Source: Pholis gunnellus (lineage: Eukaryota > Chordata > Actinopteri > Perciformes > Pholidae). From it: a DNA stretch of 64,000 nt. Made by a program: the position numbers and the translations under genes. The notes beneath the pieces are model-generated. The model did no database searches. It was not told where the DNA came from and was given only the letters and a program-made list of their open reading frames with translations. Shown piece by piece: positions 36,549 to 48,382 of this stretch. Every line of letters starts with the position of its first letter. The stretch's first letter is position 1. The stretch is from NCBI GenBank assembly GCA_910591455.2, contig OU342806.1, forward strand, positions 18,172,841 through 18,236,840. The letters run 5' to 3'.

Positions 36549-38694
36549 TGTAAAACCCATTTACACATATGGGAAGTTTTTGATTGCCAAAACCAGAACC
36601 CTATATAAAAATAGAGGGATTATATTTGTAATAAAAAAATATTTCTGACTGCAGTAAAATAAGGTATTTTTCTATTAAGTAAATTCAGACTTTCCCAGTG
36701 TTGGTCACTGTATAATTACTTTAATGAAATGCTCTTTTAGAGTAAAATCGGAACCTGGCAGAAGGGAAATAAAGATCCCTTTTTTTGTAGAAAGCAATGA
36801 TATTACTATGTCGTTGCCAAACTGTAACTCTATGTCCTCTCATAGTTTATGCCAGTAATACGTGTTCAGTGTTATGCATGACTTCATCCATCTACAATGA
36901 TCAGAGGGAGCCAGGCAGACAGCTGTGAGAGGTGACAGTTGTCAGGCCAGTACCAGAAAAACTTCCTTTTGCATAATTCAGCTGTAACGGTCTGCCCTGT
37001 CACCAGGAACATCAACATCCAGGTATCCCCTCATTAGTTGGCTTATAACTGTTTGTAATATTATAGGTCAGTGTTTGATCCAGCCATCTGCTGTGAACAC
37101 ACATATGTTTAAAGATCTGTCCATGAAATAAGCTGTGCAAAGTTCATGATGCTTTTGGGCACGTGATTTGATTCTGAAGGAATGCAACGGGGATTTGGTT
37201 GGGAGGCTTGTTGGTCAACCTACCTGTGTCAGAAAAACAAAGTGACTTAACTGATTTACTTAACAGTAAACACATGTGAAGACTCCAGTAAGGCTCTAAT
37301 ATAAATAATGTTTTATTTGCAAGGCAAAGCATGTTTAGCATTAATGTGTCTTAATGATACGCTGTTCTTTTTTAATGTTTAAATTCAGCTCGTCCTAAAC
37401 AAGGCCGTGACAGTATTTCTCCTGTACGCCAAAAAGTGAACAACTTTTCAAGCTGGCCGGCTTTCCAATTATGAACTGGTGCATGCCGATGCACTGACTT
37501 TTCCAGCAAAAATTGAATGTGGGAACCCTTTAAAAACACATCTAAAACATTTCAGAATAATGTTTTTGCAATCTGAAGGCAATGTCATGGGAACAAGAAG
37601 ATTCAAACCATCTGGACTGGAGGGTGTTGGGGCATATAGTCACATTTGCATCTAATGCAGAAAAAAACCAACCAAGCAGGGTACAATCTGTTTCAAAATC
37701 AGAAATAAAATACAAATGAAAGTGTTTTAAATTGTATCTCCAAATATGGAATGACAAGAACATGGGGCCTCAGTGGGCAAAATCACTCTTCATACCAGCT
37801 GAAAAATTGCATGCATGAAAATGCATGTGTTTACTCCTATCTATGATAGAGTGAGATACATAAAGTATGATATCAAAGTTACAAAATAAGGGAGAATTCT
37901 GATGAGGGCTACAGGCTGTGACAACCGACAGGCCAATCCCACAAAAACACGGTGTTAGTTTTCAGATATAATATGTTGAAGGGTCAGAAAAACCCTCTGA
38001 AAATAAGCCTGTGTTGCCAAAAACTGTCACCACAGCGAAGAGCTCACAAAACAACAATAAGCCAAAGAGAGAGGGAACGGATTCTTCTCAACTTAAATCT
38101 GAAGGATATTACACTGAGCAACAGGGGGAGACATGGAGGAGGGAACATGGAGGGTTTCATGAAGATATGAGTTTTCTTTCAGCTCATGATTTGAGATATT
38201 TCTGTGATGTGACCAGAGAGATGAGCAGCATCTAACTAGCATCTAGCAGCATCTAGCAAGGAATCTCTGCATGTGTGTTTACTTTGCATATCTCGAGAAT
38301 CGTTCGTGCGATCTACTTCACATTTGGCGAGTGTATTGCTGGAACAACGTGATCTCATTCCTACTTTTAAATTTTTTCTGCCTGGGCAAAAGTCATTACA
38401 ATAATGCCGGGAGCAGCCTTTTGCTTAGTATCTTGATGCTGAAGGTCATCGTGTGGTTTAGGTTAAAACAGTGACGGTTAGGTGTAGGCAACAAAAGTAC
38501 GAAGGGTAAGAAAACACATGAAGGCCATGGGGGTAATGCCATTTGACATAAAGTTGTCAGTAAAAATCACTTAACTTTGGGTTTGACATGGGACATGAAT
38601 GCTTGTCCTCTGAGTAAAAGTTCTATGTTTGTTTGAGGTTCTCGACAACCCCGCAAGCAGCGCTTCCTGAGGTCAAGTATTCAGCCCGTTCCTA
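36549..38694. other. Intergenic stretch, no gene seen
   Basis: No recognised gene or repeat. Short frames overlap in several phases at 37.9-38.5 kb without motifs. Confidence 0.4.
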
Positions 38695-38762
38695 TAGTCC
38701 ACGCGCTCCGCTAGGCCACATGTTCCACTAGGCCAAGCGCTCCGATAGTCCGCTCGCTCCAA
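38695..38762. repeat. 17-bp minisatellite, four units
   Basis: Four consecutive 17-base units: TAGTCCACGCGCTCCGC, TAGGCCACATGTTCCAC, TAGGCCAAGCGCTCCGA and TAGTCCGCTCGCTCCAA. The spacing is exact and the units diverge by point changes only. The array is CpG-rich in an AT-rich setting. Confidence 0.85.
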
Positions 38763-39214
38763 ACGGGGGAACATCACGACAACTCTGCAGGCAGCTATAC
38801 TGCCAGCGATCTGCTCGTTTCGAGTGGGCACGCGCTACGAATGGCCATGCCTCCAACAAGCACTGCACTAGTAGAAATTATAAACTAAAGAGTTTTTTAA
38901 AAGGAAACAGTCTGAGCAGCCTTGTTTACATTTAGTGAGAAATACAACTTTTTCAATATTTATTTAACCTGATTGAAAAAAGAAAGATTCAATAATTGTC
39001 ACAGAATTTAATAAACATTTTTCCACAGGTATTTCTTTAGTTTATCTCACCTTATAGGAACATCAAATCACACATGGGTATATGATGTATTATCAATTGA
39101 ATAATAATACAATAGAAAAGGTTTTTATGAGGATTTATAATGTATGCAAAAAACTGCATCATCCACAAGTGTCTTGATTATAGGATGGTGTATGTCAATG
39201 TAGTGAGAACTAAA

Positions 39215-39360
39215 GGCCAGAAAGGAGGAAAAAGGAGGAGGAAATGGGAGGAGAGAACAAGAGAAGGAGGGGAAGGGAGGGGTGAAGAGTTAAGAAAGAA
39301 GAAGAAAAAGATAGAAAGAGGGAAAAATAGGGCACCAGAGAGAAGAGAAAGGTAAAGAAA
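39215..39360. repeat. Purine-rich low-complexity tract
   Basis: About 145 bp that is almost entirely A/G (GAAAGGAGG, AGGAGGAAATGGGAGGAGAG, GAAGAAGAAAAAG). The open frames on both strands (R/K/E-rich and poly-F/L/S) are low-complexity translations. Confidence 0.85.
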
Positions 39361-39430
39361 GTGTAGCGGGAGACCATCCTTCATGTATTAGACAGAGCTG
39401 TGTGACCACCAGAGACCTCCCCGGAGACCG

Positions 39431-39556
<126 letters not shown>

Positions 39557-39666
39557 TACATATATAGGGAGGGTACCACAAGCTATAGGCTGAGGGCTGC
39601 CTGTCTATACCTACCTGGCACAAAGACACCTGAAACTGCTTCAAAGCTGAAGCCACCCCCCCTCCC

Positions 39667-39668
<2 letters not shown>

Positions 39669-39732
<64 letters not shown>
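39669..39732. repeat. (AC)n microsatellite
   Basis: About 64 bases of pure AC preceded by CCCCCCCTCCC. Confidence 0.97.
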
Positions 39733-39734
<2 letters not shown>

Positions 39735-40963
39735 TATACAGACACAGAGACACAGGCCTTAGGCTAATAACGCTGTTCCCTCTGTGACAAAGTGAGGCTG
39801 TCACTCAGTGTCAGTATAATTGAAAAATGAGGTTGGATCATATAAGAGAGCTGGGTAAAAGCTTCACACACTACATTCTCTTATTAGATATGAGTAAACA
39901 CTAAAGAACTTACAATTTCTCTCACACTGATTTGATCATAAAACTTGACTCTGAACGTGACTGATCCTGATCATCAAGGCTCCGTTCACACTTGTCATGT
40001 CCACTTAGCTACAGTATGTATATTTCATATGAATTTGCCAGATTTTACTGACAAAGTCATATTTGGAAGGATTGTGGCCGGATTCATTTGCGCCTTTTTT
40101 TAACATCTTGTTTAAATGCATCTCCAAATAAACTTCCAAAAGTGTTTTCAGCCCTCAGATATTCATCAAAGAGATCGGCGCTCATGTCATGTTCATAGTC
40201 AGACAACCGCATAATCAGCATACAGGAACAACAGGTCTTAAGCCAGACAGCCAACAATGGAGCAACGAAATAGAACTAATAAAACAAAACAATTATAAGT
40301 GTCGTATTGAGCCGGAAGAGTTGCACCCACACTTGGCTTGGAAATGTGTTGATGAGTAGTGATAGCAACTGTAGGTAAACTGACAAAAAATCCCATCCAA
40401 GATAAAAGGCAACATCGGAAGTGCAGTAGCGCAGAAATGCATCCGAATCAAATTTGTGCCAACGGCAACATCATAAACACCAAGGAAGTCACAGATTAAC
40501 GTTTTAATTTACGACTCTACTTCTTTGTTCGATGAGCTGTCAATTACAGGAAATATTTCTCTCCCTCTGAGTTGTTCTTCCTCTCCGTCTCTTCATGCCA
40601 ATTCTTTGATGTTAATTTGACAAGTAGGATTACAACCAAATGCACTTCCCACCGCTCATCTTAATGAAACAGCCCTCTTAAGGCGGAAACGGAATCTATA
40701 TTTGGTGCGTGGTATGTTAGTGCCACTTACTATATAGGACAAGAAACTGTCATGAAGGCAGAGAGAATGAGAGGGATGATGAGTGGTAACAGTGTCCTGT
40801 AATAATAGTTAGTTGTAATCGAGTTAAACCAACCAGAGCTATAGCGGCTGTTATGATTTAGCCCAGATTAAAAGACATGCCAGGGCTAATTGATCTCCAT
40901 AGCAGCATAGTCCTATAGGGACCTAAGAGGGAACGTGGCAGCCAACATATGCATTATGAGGCC
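39733..40963. other. Intergenic stretch, no gene seen
   Basis: No gene. The section 40,820-40,925 (AATCGAGTTAAACCAACCAG, GATTTAGCCCAGATTAAAAG, GGGCTAATTGATCTCCATAG) has enhancer-like texture. Confidence 0.35.
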
Positions 40964-41195
40964 GAAAGTATGTAGAAGTGTGCAGGCATCACACGTGTTT
41001 GTTGGACATCTCATTCCAACACCGTGGTCTTGGATATGTTGCTATAGCGGCCTCGACTCTTCTGCAAGTTTACACATGTTTGGAACCTGGCTACAGAGGC
41101 TTGCTCTCATGCAGCCACCTCAGCATCGGTGAGGTCGATAATAAGGCCTTCCAGTTCATCCCAAAGGTGTCGGACGGGGTTGACGACAGGAGGGT
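40964..41195 (-). pseudogene. Tc1/mariner-like transposase relic, part A
   Basis: On the plus strand GTTGGACATCTCATTCCAAC, CTATAGCGGCCTCGACTCTT, CATGCAGCCACCTCAGCATC and TTCCAGTTCATCCCAAAGGT follow the 3' part of a widespread Tc1-like element. On the minus strand 41,195-41,150 reads PVVNPVRHLWDELE, a decayed form of the transposase C-terminal signature PDLNPIEHLWDELE that carries the last catalytic acid of the DDE triad. Here the D and E of that motif have become V and R. The rest of the gene is missing or lies in part B at 41,975-42,090. Confidence 0.7.
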
Positions 41196-41243
41196 TCCGG
41201 TATATTAGACCCGCCACGGTCTTCAGCATCAAATAAGAACAAC

Positions 41244-41403
41244 TTGGGACGGCTCAGTGAAAAGAGCGGGTCGTCCTTTAACCACAAGGTTGGCAGTTCG
41301 ATCCCCGGCTCCTGCTGTCTGCATGTCGACGTGTTCTTGAGCAAGACGCTGAACTCCATGACCCCCCCCCGACACCCCCAGCGGGCGCTTTACAGCAACT
41401 CAC
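41244..41403 (+). mobile_element. tRNA-derived SINE, apparently inserted in a Tc1 relic
   Basis: GGACGGCTCAGTGAAAAGAG corresponds to a tRNA D-arm / A-box and GGCAGTTCGATCCCCGG to a B-box with T-arm, about 45 bp apart, as in a polymerase III promoter. Then CTGTCTGCATGTCGACGTGT and TCTTGAGCAAGACGCTGAAC match the body of an abundant fish tRNA SINE. The tail degenerates at a C-run (41,362-41,370). No intact cloverleaf, so not a tRNA gene. Confidence 0.7.
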
Positions 41404-41974
41404 TGCTCCTCTTGCTTTTGATGTGTTCAATGCAGAGGTCAAGTTTCATATATGCACCTGCATGTTTATTACGTTTGTAATAAATTCCTCCAAAACACAA
41501 CTGAGGAAATACATTGTTGAAAACAATCGGTGTCTTCTCTAATCTGACGCTCCAATATGGAGAATGCCATCGTTTGTCAGTGCCTTCCAACAAATACCTG
41601 TTGCAGAAACGTAAACTGACACAGTTTACGTTTTGTTCGTTTTAGGCACAAAAGTGACACAACGATCATGATTTGGTTTAAAAATAACTGCTTAATGTTG
41701 GAGAACAATCGTGAAAAGAAACCAACGCTGACTGTCTGTACTAATCGATTTGAAAGCAACCATCTCCCACGTCAAAGTCTGACGTTTTGTTGGCCCGTCC
41801 ATCCACCCCGGCCTCCTCCCTCTGCAGACTCTATGGCTTTATAATACGGCTACACTATTCCTCCTTTGCTCCCGAAGGACAGGAATCCTGCTTCGTATAA
41901 CTGTATAACTGAGTCACTTAACTGTAAACTAATGTTGCTTTTGGGCATTTGCTTAAACAGCTGGGACATTATCA
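41404..41974. other. Unassigned DNA between SINE and second Tc1 fragment
   Basis: No gene is recognised. If the two Tc1 pieces were once contiguous, this is either inserted or badly decayed transposon sequence. Confidence 0.35.
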
Positions 41975-42090
41975 TGTAGAAACAAAAACAGCATTCCCCA
42001 AACTGTTGCCATTAAGTTGGAAGCATATTATTGAATGCTGTTGCATTAAGATTCAAACCTTGAAAAACAGCCCCAAACAAAAAATACAAA
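41975..42090 (-). pseudogene. Tc1/mariner-like transposase relic, part B
   Basis: CATTCCCCAAACTGTTGCCA, TTAAGTTGGAAGCATATT, GAATGCTGTTGCATTAAG and TTGAAAAACAGCCCCAAACA continue the same Tc1-like element beyond part A in the same orientation. On the minus strand fragments like GLFF, LNATAFNNMLPT and WQQFGEC correspond to the middle of the transposase, with stops and frame changes. Dead copy. Confidence 0.65.
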
Positions 42091-42782
42091 AACAGTGTAG
42101 GACAATAGGTTCTGGGTCAAAGTCTCTCTAAAAAAATGTGTTAAGCATGAAATAGTTAACTCTACACTGGGATCTCGCTCTCTCACTTGCTCTACCTGCT
42201 GTGATCTATGTCTTTCTGCCTCGGGGGAAACACAGTCATCAGTCAGTGGATCCACCCATCCGTCCCTCCATCGCACCCAGGGGCCCCCCGGGCCACTCCT
42301 AACCCCAAAACACTGCACCCTCCCCGGGATGAAACCTGGCCGCGCTCCCCCTCTCCCCTCCCTGGAGCCTCCCTGGAGCCTCCGTGGAGCCGCTGGCTTC
42401 GACTCGTCTTACAGGGCGTCGATTCAGGCTGAAATCAAACCCTGGTGAGAGAACACAGGCCCGGACGGACAGACAGAGAGATGGATCGACAGACAGTGAG
42501 GTGGATACGTGGGCAGTGGATGAACAGACTCATCCAGGCCAGGTTGAGGGAACGAGAAGCCGTCCACAGGGACACGCGGGGATGAATGGAGGCTGGAAGT
42601 GTGTCTTTTTCCTGCGGGAGGTGGGGAAAGCAATTTTGTAGCCCTCCCAAACTTGATCAAGCCTGATGCTCCTGCTGCATAGCGCTTAACCAAAACCCCT
42701 GAAATCTGTTATGAAACAGAGCTGTGGGAAGGGGAGAGAGGGGAACAGGAGACTCCTCTATTTACCAGCTGCTGTTTAACTG

Positions 42783-42783
<1 letters not shown>
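42091..42783. other. GC-rich stretch, no secure gene
   Basis: A CCTGGAGCCTC-type short tandem (42,360-42,390) and purine-rich sequence. It contains a 30-bp AG...GT-bounded segment (42,415-42,444) discussed as a weak microexon candidate. Confidence 0.35.

Positions 42784-42853
<70 letters not shown>
42784..42853. repeat. (AC)n microsatellite
   Basis: About 70 bases of pure AC. Confidence 0.97.
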
Positions 42854-42855
<2 letters not shown>

Positions 42856-43347
42856 ATAACACTCCCTAGAAAAGCCAAGCCCACTGTAAATTTCTCCAGA
42901 ACAGCACATATGGCAGATAGGGAAGGAGCGATCAAACACACGCACACAACAAAAATGTGGGCTCACACTGCGTTAAAAAAGCAGTTACATGCTTACAAAT
43001 GATGTTCATGTGGTGAGCTAATATTTTGAATACATATTAGATGTGCTTGGAAAATGTAAAGTATGCTACTAGTATGTAAATCTAACAGGTACACTGACAG
43101 AGCTGCTGCATTTTGGTACAAAGAAAGATTTGTTAAATAGTGGAAAGGTGGAGAGGAGGTTATGAGTAAAATGACAGAAATAAGTAAGACTGTTAGAATT
43201 CTGATCTGGCCTTTGATCTTTATGTATGTACTGTATATTAACAGTATATATGTATGAGCGTGTATGACAATATTTGCAATACATTGCACTTTGTTTTTTG
43301 GTATACAAAAAGACTAAGGACAAGGACAGAATACAGGGACCTCTATG

Positions 43348-43373
43348 ACACACACACACACACACACACACAC
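43348..43373. repeat. (CA)n microsatellite
   Basis: About 26 bases of pure CA. Confidence 0.95.
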
Positions 43374-45500
43374 TCTGACAATAAATCCCAGTAAAATACA
43401 ATGCGAAAGCTCTCTTCAACCATAATACATAAAAAGATATCCTGTCACAATTACACACAATATGTATGTTTATTCAATGTATAGCATCAAAAAGAAGAAC
43501 CGTTTATTTTCGTCACAAAGTTTTAGTTGGAACCAAATGAAAATGATTGTCAACACCTGACTCGTGGTTATAAATCTATTTTAAATCCCAGAATGTGTCT
43601 TTCTGTGTTCTTCATGTACATGTATTTTTGGTTTTTTTAGGGTGCTCTTTGCTACTATATTTTTCTCTCTTCTTCTCTTCTCTTCTCTTCTCACTCCATT
43701 CCTCTCTCCATTTCAAGCATCCATCCAGAAGTTACCATGGAGGGAAATAAACTTTGAAGCTCTGCGACCTCCAGGCACGAAGGAAAATGAGAGCGAGGGG
43801 GTGAGAAGGCAAGAAATGCAGACGGGTGTAGAAGGAGTGAGGAAGAGACTTGTTACTGGACTGTTTCTGTGCAACCATCAAGTGAATTTTACGCAAACTT
43901 TTGAAAAGTCCCAGAAAGTCAAATGGCAATTATGCGCGCTTCCATCAGCTGAAGTTGAAGTTCACGAGAATAAACCGGTCAGATAGAAGATAGAAAAGAG
44001 AAACAGAGAGAAACCGATCCGTAGAGGACAGAATCTACGTCTGTATTTGACTAAATCAAGCACTAAACAACTTGTCTGTGTTTCCATCTGTGTGTGTAGC
44101 TGAAATCTTCCAGCTCTCGCTGCAGTATTGGGTTTCCTGACATTAGCGGCCCCCGTGGCGGCTTCGAGGCGGCTGCTCTTTGAAGCTTCGGTGGTGCTGC
44201 TCCGGCTCATTTGGTAACAGGTTGGGAATGGGCCGCCGGCGAAAAATGAGACCCCGGTCGCCTTGGAAACAGGTCCCCCACCCACCTTCACAACGTGGTT
44301 TGGAGGGGGACGTGCAGTGACATTTAGCCGGTTTCTCACCGGAGAGCCAACGTCACATAGAGGGTTAACAGGTGAATAAACAGGATTAAACAACTCTAAT
44401 GATGTCAGCCCACAGGTGCATCTGTGCCCTTTTGTGTTTGTGTGAGCATTTGCCTGTAAATGCCACAACAAATAATGTTTTATTCTCCAGGTTTACACTT
44501 AAGCACCGGCAAATTGATGCATTTAATTAATCTAAAGTATAATTGAAGATTTTACCACACATAGCAACGTGGAAAAAACAGCTTCTGGCATGGGAAGTCG
44601 TCAAGGTGTTCTGTTACTCTCCTCACAAGGAAACCAACCCGGAATCAGGCCCCGGGGCCCATTTTGGGATCGACCTGCAGTTTAGGAAACCTGGTTTTGG
44701 ACAATTGGTTTCGGTGTAATGAGTTTGTCTTCGCGGTGATACCCGGTCATTACTGTGTCATGGTGGTGAAGTAAAAGGGGCTAAATGTTACAGAGCGTTT
44801 AACGCAACAGGCTTGTGTTAACTGACCAGCCAGCAGCAGGAGTCAGTTTACTGCAGCTCTGAGCCCAAAGGCACAAAGGCATCCTGGGAAGTGTAGTAAA
44901 CATAATTTCTGTAAACTACACAAAAGGCAGTTAAAATCTGCCTAATTCATGAACGGAAACTGTGGAATGACAACATGGTCAACCCAATTTGACAACTAGT
45001 TGTCGACATTAACATTTCAAGGGCTCTTTATTTTAAGTTTTATAACAAGTGTATCTGCTTTGACGGGTGGAAAGCCGATTAAAAATAATATAAAAACGTG
45101 GGTGAAAATCAAAAACAGAAAGTGAGACAAATGCTGTTTTCTTTACAATTGCTTTAAAATTACATTTACAAAAATGTTTCCTGCTTTCTTACTCATTTGA
45201 AAGACTGTTAATCACTCTCTGAAGCAAAGCCATTACGAAAACCTCCATTTATGCTCCGCGATACTTCACACAATAGTTTTACTTTATTTGGTATTTCAAT
45301 ACCTATTACTCATTTGGCACTACATTATTAAGTACTACCGTTTTTGATGCACTTGTCAGCCTACAGCAGCAACTGTTTGGTGCTCCAGGACCTTAGGTAA
45401 AATGAAGTTCTTCTGCAGTTTAAGCAGTTAATTATAGCCATACTAATTATCAGCTGGCTGTGTCATTCAGATGGGTAAAATTGTAAGGAGGTCGTGGGCT
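43374..45500. other. Non-coding stretch containing the longest open frame
   Basis: The minus strand is open for 169 codons at 43,962-44,471. The predicted peptide has no family resemblance, no plausible codon pattern and no convincing splice frame, so I do not call it a gene. The GC-rich 44,130-44,345 segment and the TAAT-rich 45,410-45,480 segment (GTTAATTATAGCC, ATACTAATTATCAG) look regulatory. A TTCTC tandem lies at 43,665-43,695. Confidence 0.35.
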
Positions 45501-45507
45501 TAATCAG

Positions 45508-45840
45508 AAACTTTTATTTTTTCTTATTTTTTTTCCCCCAGCTGTAATCAAGCAGAGAGCAACCTGATGCAAAGTAGTTTACGTTTCAGTCTATATGCTC
45601 TCACTGTCTCCCTCCCTCTTCATGTACCGCTCTTCATCGCTCCTGCTCTCTTCCTCTCTTTTTTTTACCTGTTTTACCTCTTCCCTGTACACCCTTCCCT
45701 CTCTGTGCTGCTGATTAAGAACACAACCTGTTGTTGTCGCCACTCTTTCTTGATTACTCACTGCTATTTTTTTTTTTTTTATCCCTTCATCTTCCTCCTC
45801 CTCATCGCCATCTCTTTTTGGCCTAACTGCTCGCTCAACC
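45508..45840. repeat. Pyrimidine-rich low-complexity tract
   Basis: Mostly C/T with T-runs at 45,512-45,536 and 45,767-45,780. The 105-codon frame here is poly-L/F/S low complexity. Confidence 0.75.
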
Positions 45841-45845
45841 ACACA

Positions 45846-45848
45846 GTG

Positions 45849-45881
<33 letters not shown>
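45846..45881. repeat. (TG)n microsatellite
   Basis: About 36 bases of TG with one GC step. Confidence 0.95.
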
Positions 45882-45984
45882 TAGGCGGTGCGTGGCGGCC
45901 TAACGAGTTTGATAGCTGTCACCTGATCTCGGTGATGAGGGTTGCTGTAGTAGCGAGAGGAGCGGGAGCGAGAGGAGAGTTAGG

Positions 45985-46080
45985 TTCCCCGCTGTAATTA
46001 GTTTCCCCAGCCTCTAATTATACCAGGCGGAATTACAAGCCTGATTGACTGTCATTTAAGCATTTTAATTCATGGAATTA
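45985..46080. promoter_or_regulatory. TAAT-rich block, possible conserved enhancer
   Basis: Spaced homeodomain-type cores CTGTAATTAG, CTCTAATTATACC, GGAATTACAAG and TTTTAATTCATGG lie within 95 bp, with TGATTGACTGTCA between them (PBX/MEIS-like TGATTGAC, TGTCA). The combination is typical of conserved developmental enhancers. Conservation was not tested. Confidence 0.25.
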
Positions 46081-47382
46081 CCCTTTTTCTCTTTAAAAAA
46101 AAAGAAGAAAAAAAAGAGGGAGAGTTGTTGTTTTGACAGGCAGGCGTGTTGGGATGGAATTGGCAGAGTGCGGGCCGTACCCATGCACACTGGCAGTTTT
46201 GACAGAGGTAAACACACTTTGTCAGAGGAAAGTAAAGAGACATACTGTATTACAGTGAGTTAAGATGAATATCCTGAGCTGGTAAACACACTGATTCATG
46301 ACAGTCCAGAGACTAATCTATGATAGGTCTTCTCTGACAAAAACTTTTTTTTTTAAAGTGACATACAATGAGTACAAACTTTCTTCCCCCTCTCCTCTCC
46401 TCTTAACCCTGGAAGCTGTGTTGTTTTAACCCTCATCTTTAATTCATCCCAACCAAGCAGCCTGCACTCAGAGCCGATTAGAGAAGCCGAGAGCGCGACA
46501 CGGAGAGTCATTTGGTTTCTCTTCAGTTTATAATCTTGTTTTTCCTCTTTTCCTCATTCAACATGAGAGGTTTCAATAAGACTCTGAACACTTTACACTG
46601 AACTTTTTCACTCTTCCGTCAGCTTTTACTGTCTTATGAACGATTTAGAACGATCACAATCAAAATAATTGTGTCTCCTACAGTATGTTTCCATTTCAAC
46701 ACGTCATTTTCACAAGAGAGAGATTTCTAAGCCTTAAGAGTATCTGCTCCATCTTCTGTATGACGCTTGAGTTTAGAGCACAAAGGTCTAACAGGATGAG
46801 GAATTATTTGATCACTTATGCCATCAACCTGTTAAAAGAGTCAGCTGATGAATCTTTAATACAACAATTGGTGGGAGATTTTGATGATAATGTTTTAACC
46901 TGGCTAAATGTACTCCAGGTTTTGCATTAATCTGTTGCATTAAGCTATTTGGTCATTGATTTTAAACGTACTTTGACATATTTTTATGTTTCCAAGTACG
47001 TTCAAGTCAGTGTGTGTTTCACCTATAGAGGCATGTCAAATCTCACCTTCGGGAATACTAAAGTTAAAGATGAAGTTGACATGTTATTTACTGGAAAACG
47101 TTGTCAGATTAATATAGCAGCCCATGTGTGACAATGGTAAACACATGTGATCACAGGAAAGACGGTAGCAATGGTATTGCTTTGATGATGTAGGTACTAT
47201 TGAGTCTCCTACAAAAAAGTTATTATTTTGACTTTTCTGTAAAGAATTCCAACGATGTCATATCATAAAATGAATATGGTAATCATTTATTTTCACACAA
47301 AAAAGCTACATAAACAAGCTTTATATTGCCCCATTTCATTTTTGTGGATATAGTGAACAAGTGTTGATGATTTCAAGTAAAG
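46081..47382. other. Intergenic stretch, no gene seen
   Basis: An A-rich run at 46,096-46,116. The open frame at 46,685-46,930 has no recognisable domain. Confidence 0.4.
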
Positions 47383-47515
47383 TTAATTTTATTTATTGCC
47401 CAATATCCCGAAACAATAATTTGCCTCACAGGGCTTTAAAATCTCTGGAAACCTCAGGAAGAGCAACTGAGGAGGGATCTGTCTCCCAGGATGAACAGAT
47501 GAGTGTACAGAATAG
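47383..47515 (+). repeat. Teleost interspersed repeat (TTTGCCTCACAGGGCTTTA family)
   Basis: TTAATTTTATTTATTGCCCA, AATAATTTGCCTCACAGGGC, TTTAAAATCT, GGAAACCTCAGGAAGAGCAA, CTGAGGAGGGATCTGTCTCC and CAGGATGAACAGATG are in the order of a very common fish repeat, with an internal deletion of the usual middle. Non-coding. Confidence 0.7.
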
Positions 47516-48382
47516 GCCAACATAGAAAGTGATGGTATTGACACTCGCCTCAGCCACACATGGATCTACTTGTAACTGTCTTTTGGCAAATCTCAAACTG
47601 GTTGCACTGGAAAGTTCGTGACAGCCCGGTTCTAAAAGGTCAAAGGTGTTCATGAGCCGCGTCACGTGATTAAGCATCCTCCATCACAGTCTCTGTTCTG
47701 TGAAGCTTGGTGAAGCTGGAATATTGGCTAATGGACTTTGCTCCCATGTACATCTGATATCCAACCAAAACAAACACACACACACACACGTCTGCAATTT
47801 GATCCCGTTCCTCATATCAGGTGTGATTCCCGTCAACACACTGGAGCGATAAATGAGTCAGCACCCTGTTTGTCTGTGTCTCCACACTGAAAATTCAGAT
47901 CAGATCCCAGGAAACTGCTCCGTCACATCAATAAACAATATAGTTATGTTCGCGACTAAACTTATTTTGGAAATGAAGGCAGTTTTGTTCCTCAACTGCA
48001 CAGTTTTATGAATTTGTAAGCACTTCATTTCAGTTTTTTGTTCCTTTTACAGCAAAAATCCCTTTTTGTCGAAGCTCACATAAGATTTTCATTATAAAGA
48101 TATAACAGAAAGTTGAGTAAAACCTTGGCCCCATTAATATATATTAATGTACCTTTTATTTATTGTTTAAAATGTATTTTGGTACACATCTTTTCCTCTT
48201 GATGCTCAAACACCACTTGTATCTCAAAGACCATCTAGACCGCGTCCTGCATTTTTTGAGAGTGTGTTACTCGTACGTGTGTCTCTTGGCTTTGCATTGC
48301 TGCTCATGCAACTATAGTGACCGGAGAAGTCCCTGATCTCATTAATAATCCGGCTGAGTGAACTGAGCGCGCTCCATAGAGC
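47516..48382. other. Intergenic stretch, no gene seen
   Basis: A short CA run at 47,770-47,790, the palindrome CATTAATATATATTAATG near 48,135, and a regulatory-looking CTCATTAATAATCCGGCTGA at about 48,337-48,356. Confidence 0.35.

Noticed and set aside
41244..41320. Functional tRNA gene
   Set aside because: A- and B-box are present, but the acceptor stem does not pair and the downstream sequence is a known SINE body.
43642..43986. 114-codon plus-strand frame with a hydrophobic start
   Set aside because: The apparent signal peptide is a TTCTC tandem repeat; the rest has no recognised motif.
46685..46930. 81-codon frame with a plausible-looking helix (INLLKESADESLIQQL)
   Set aside because: No homologue recognised, no splice sites of quality, and located in AT-rich DNA.
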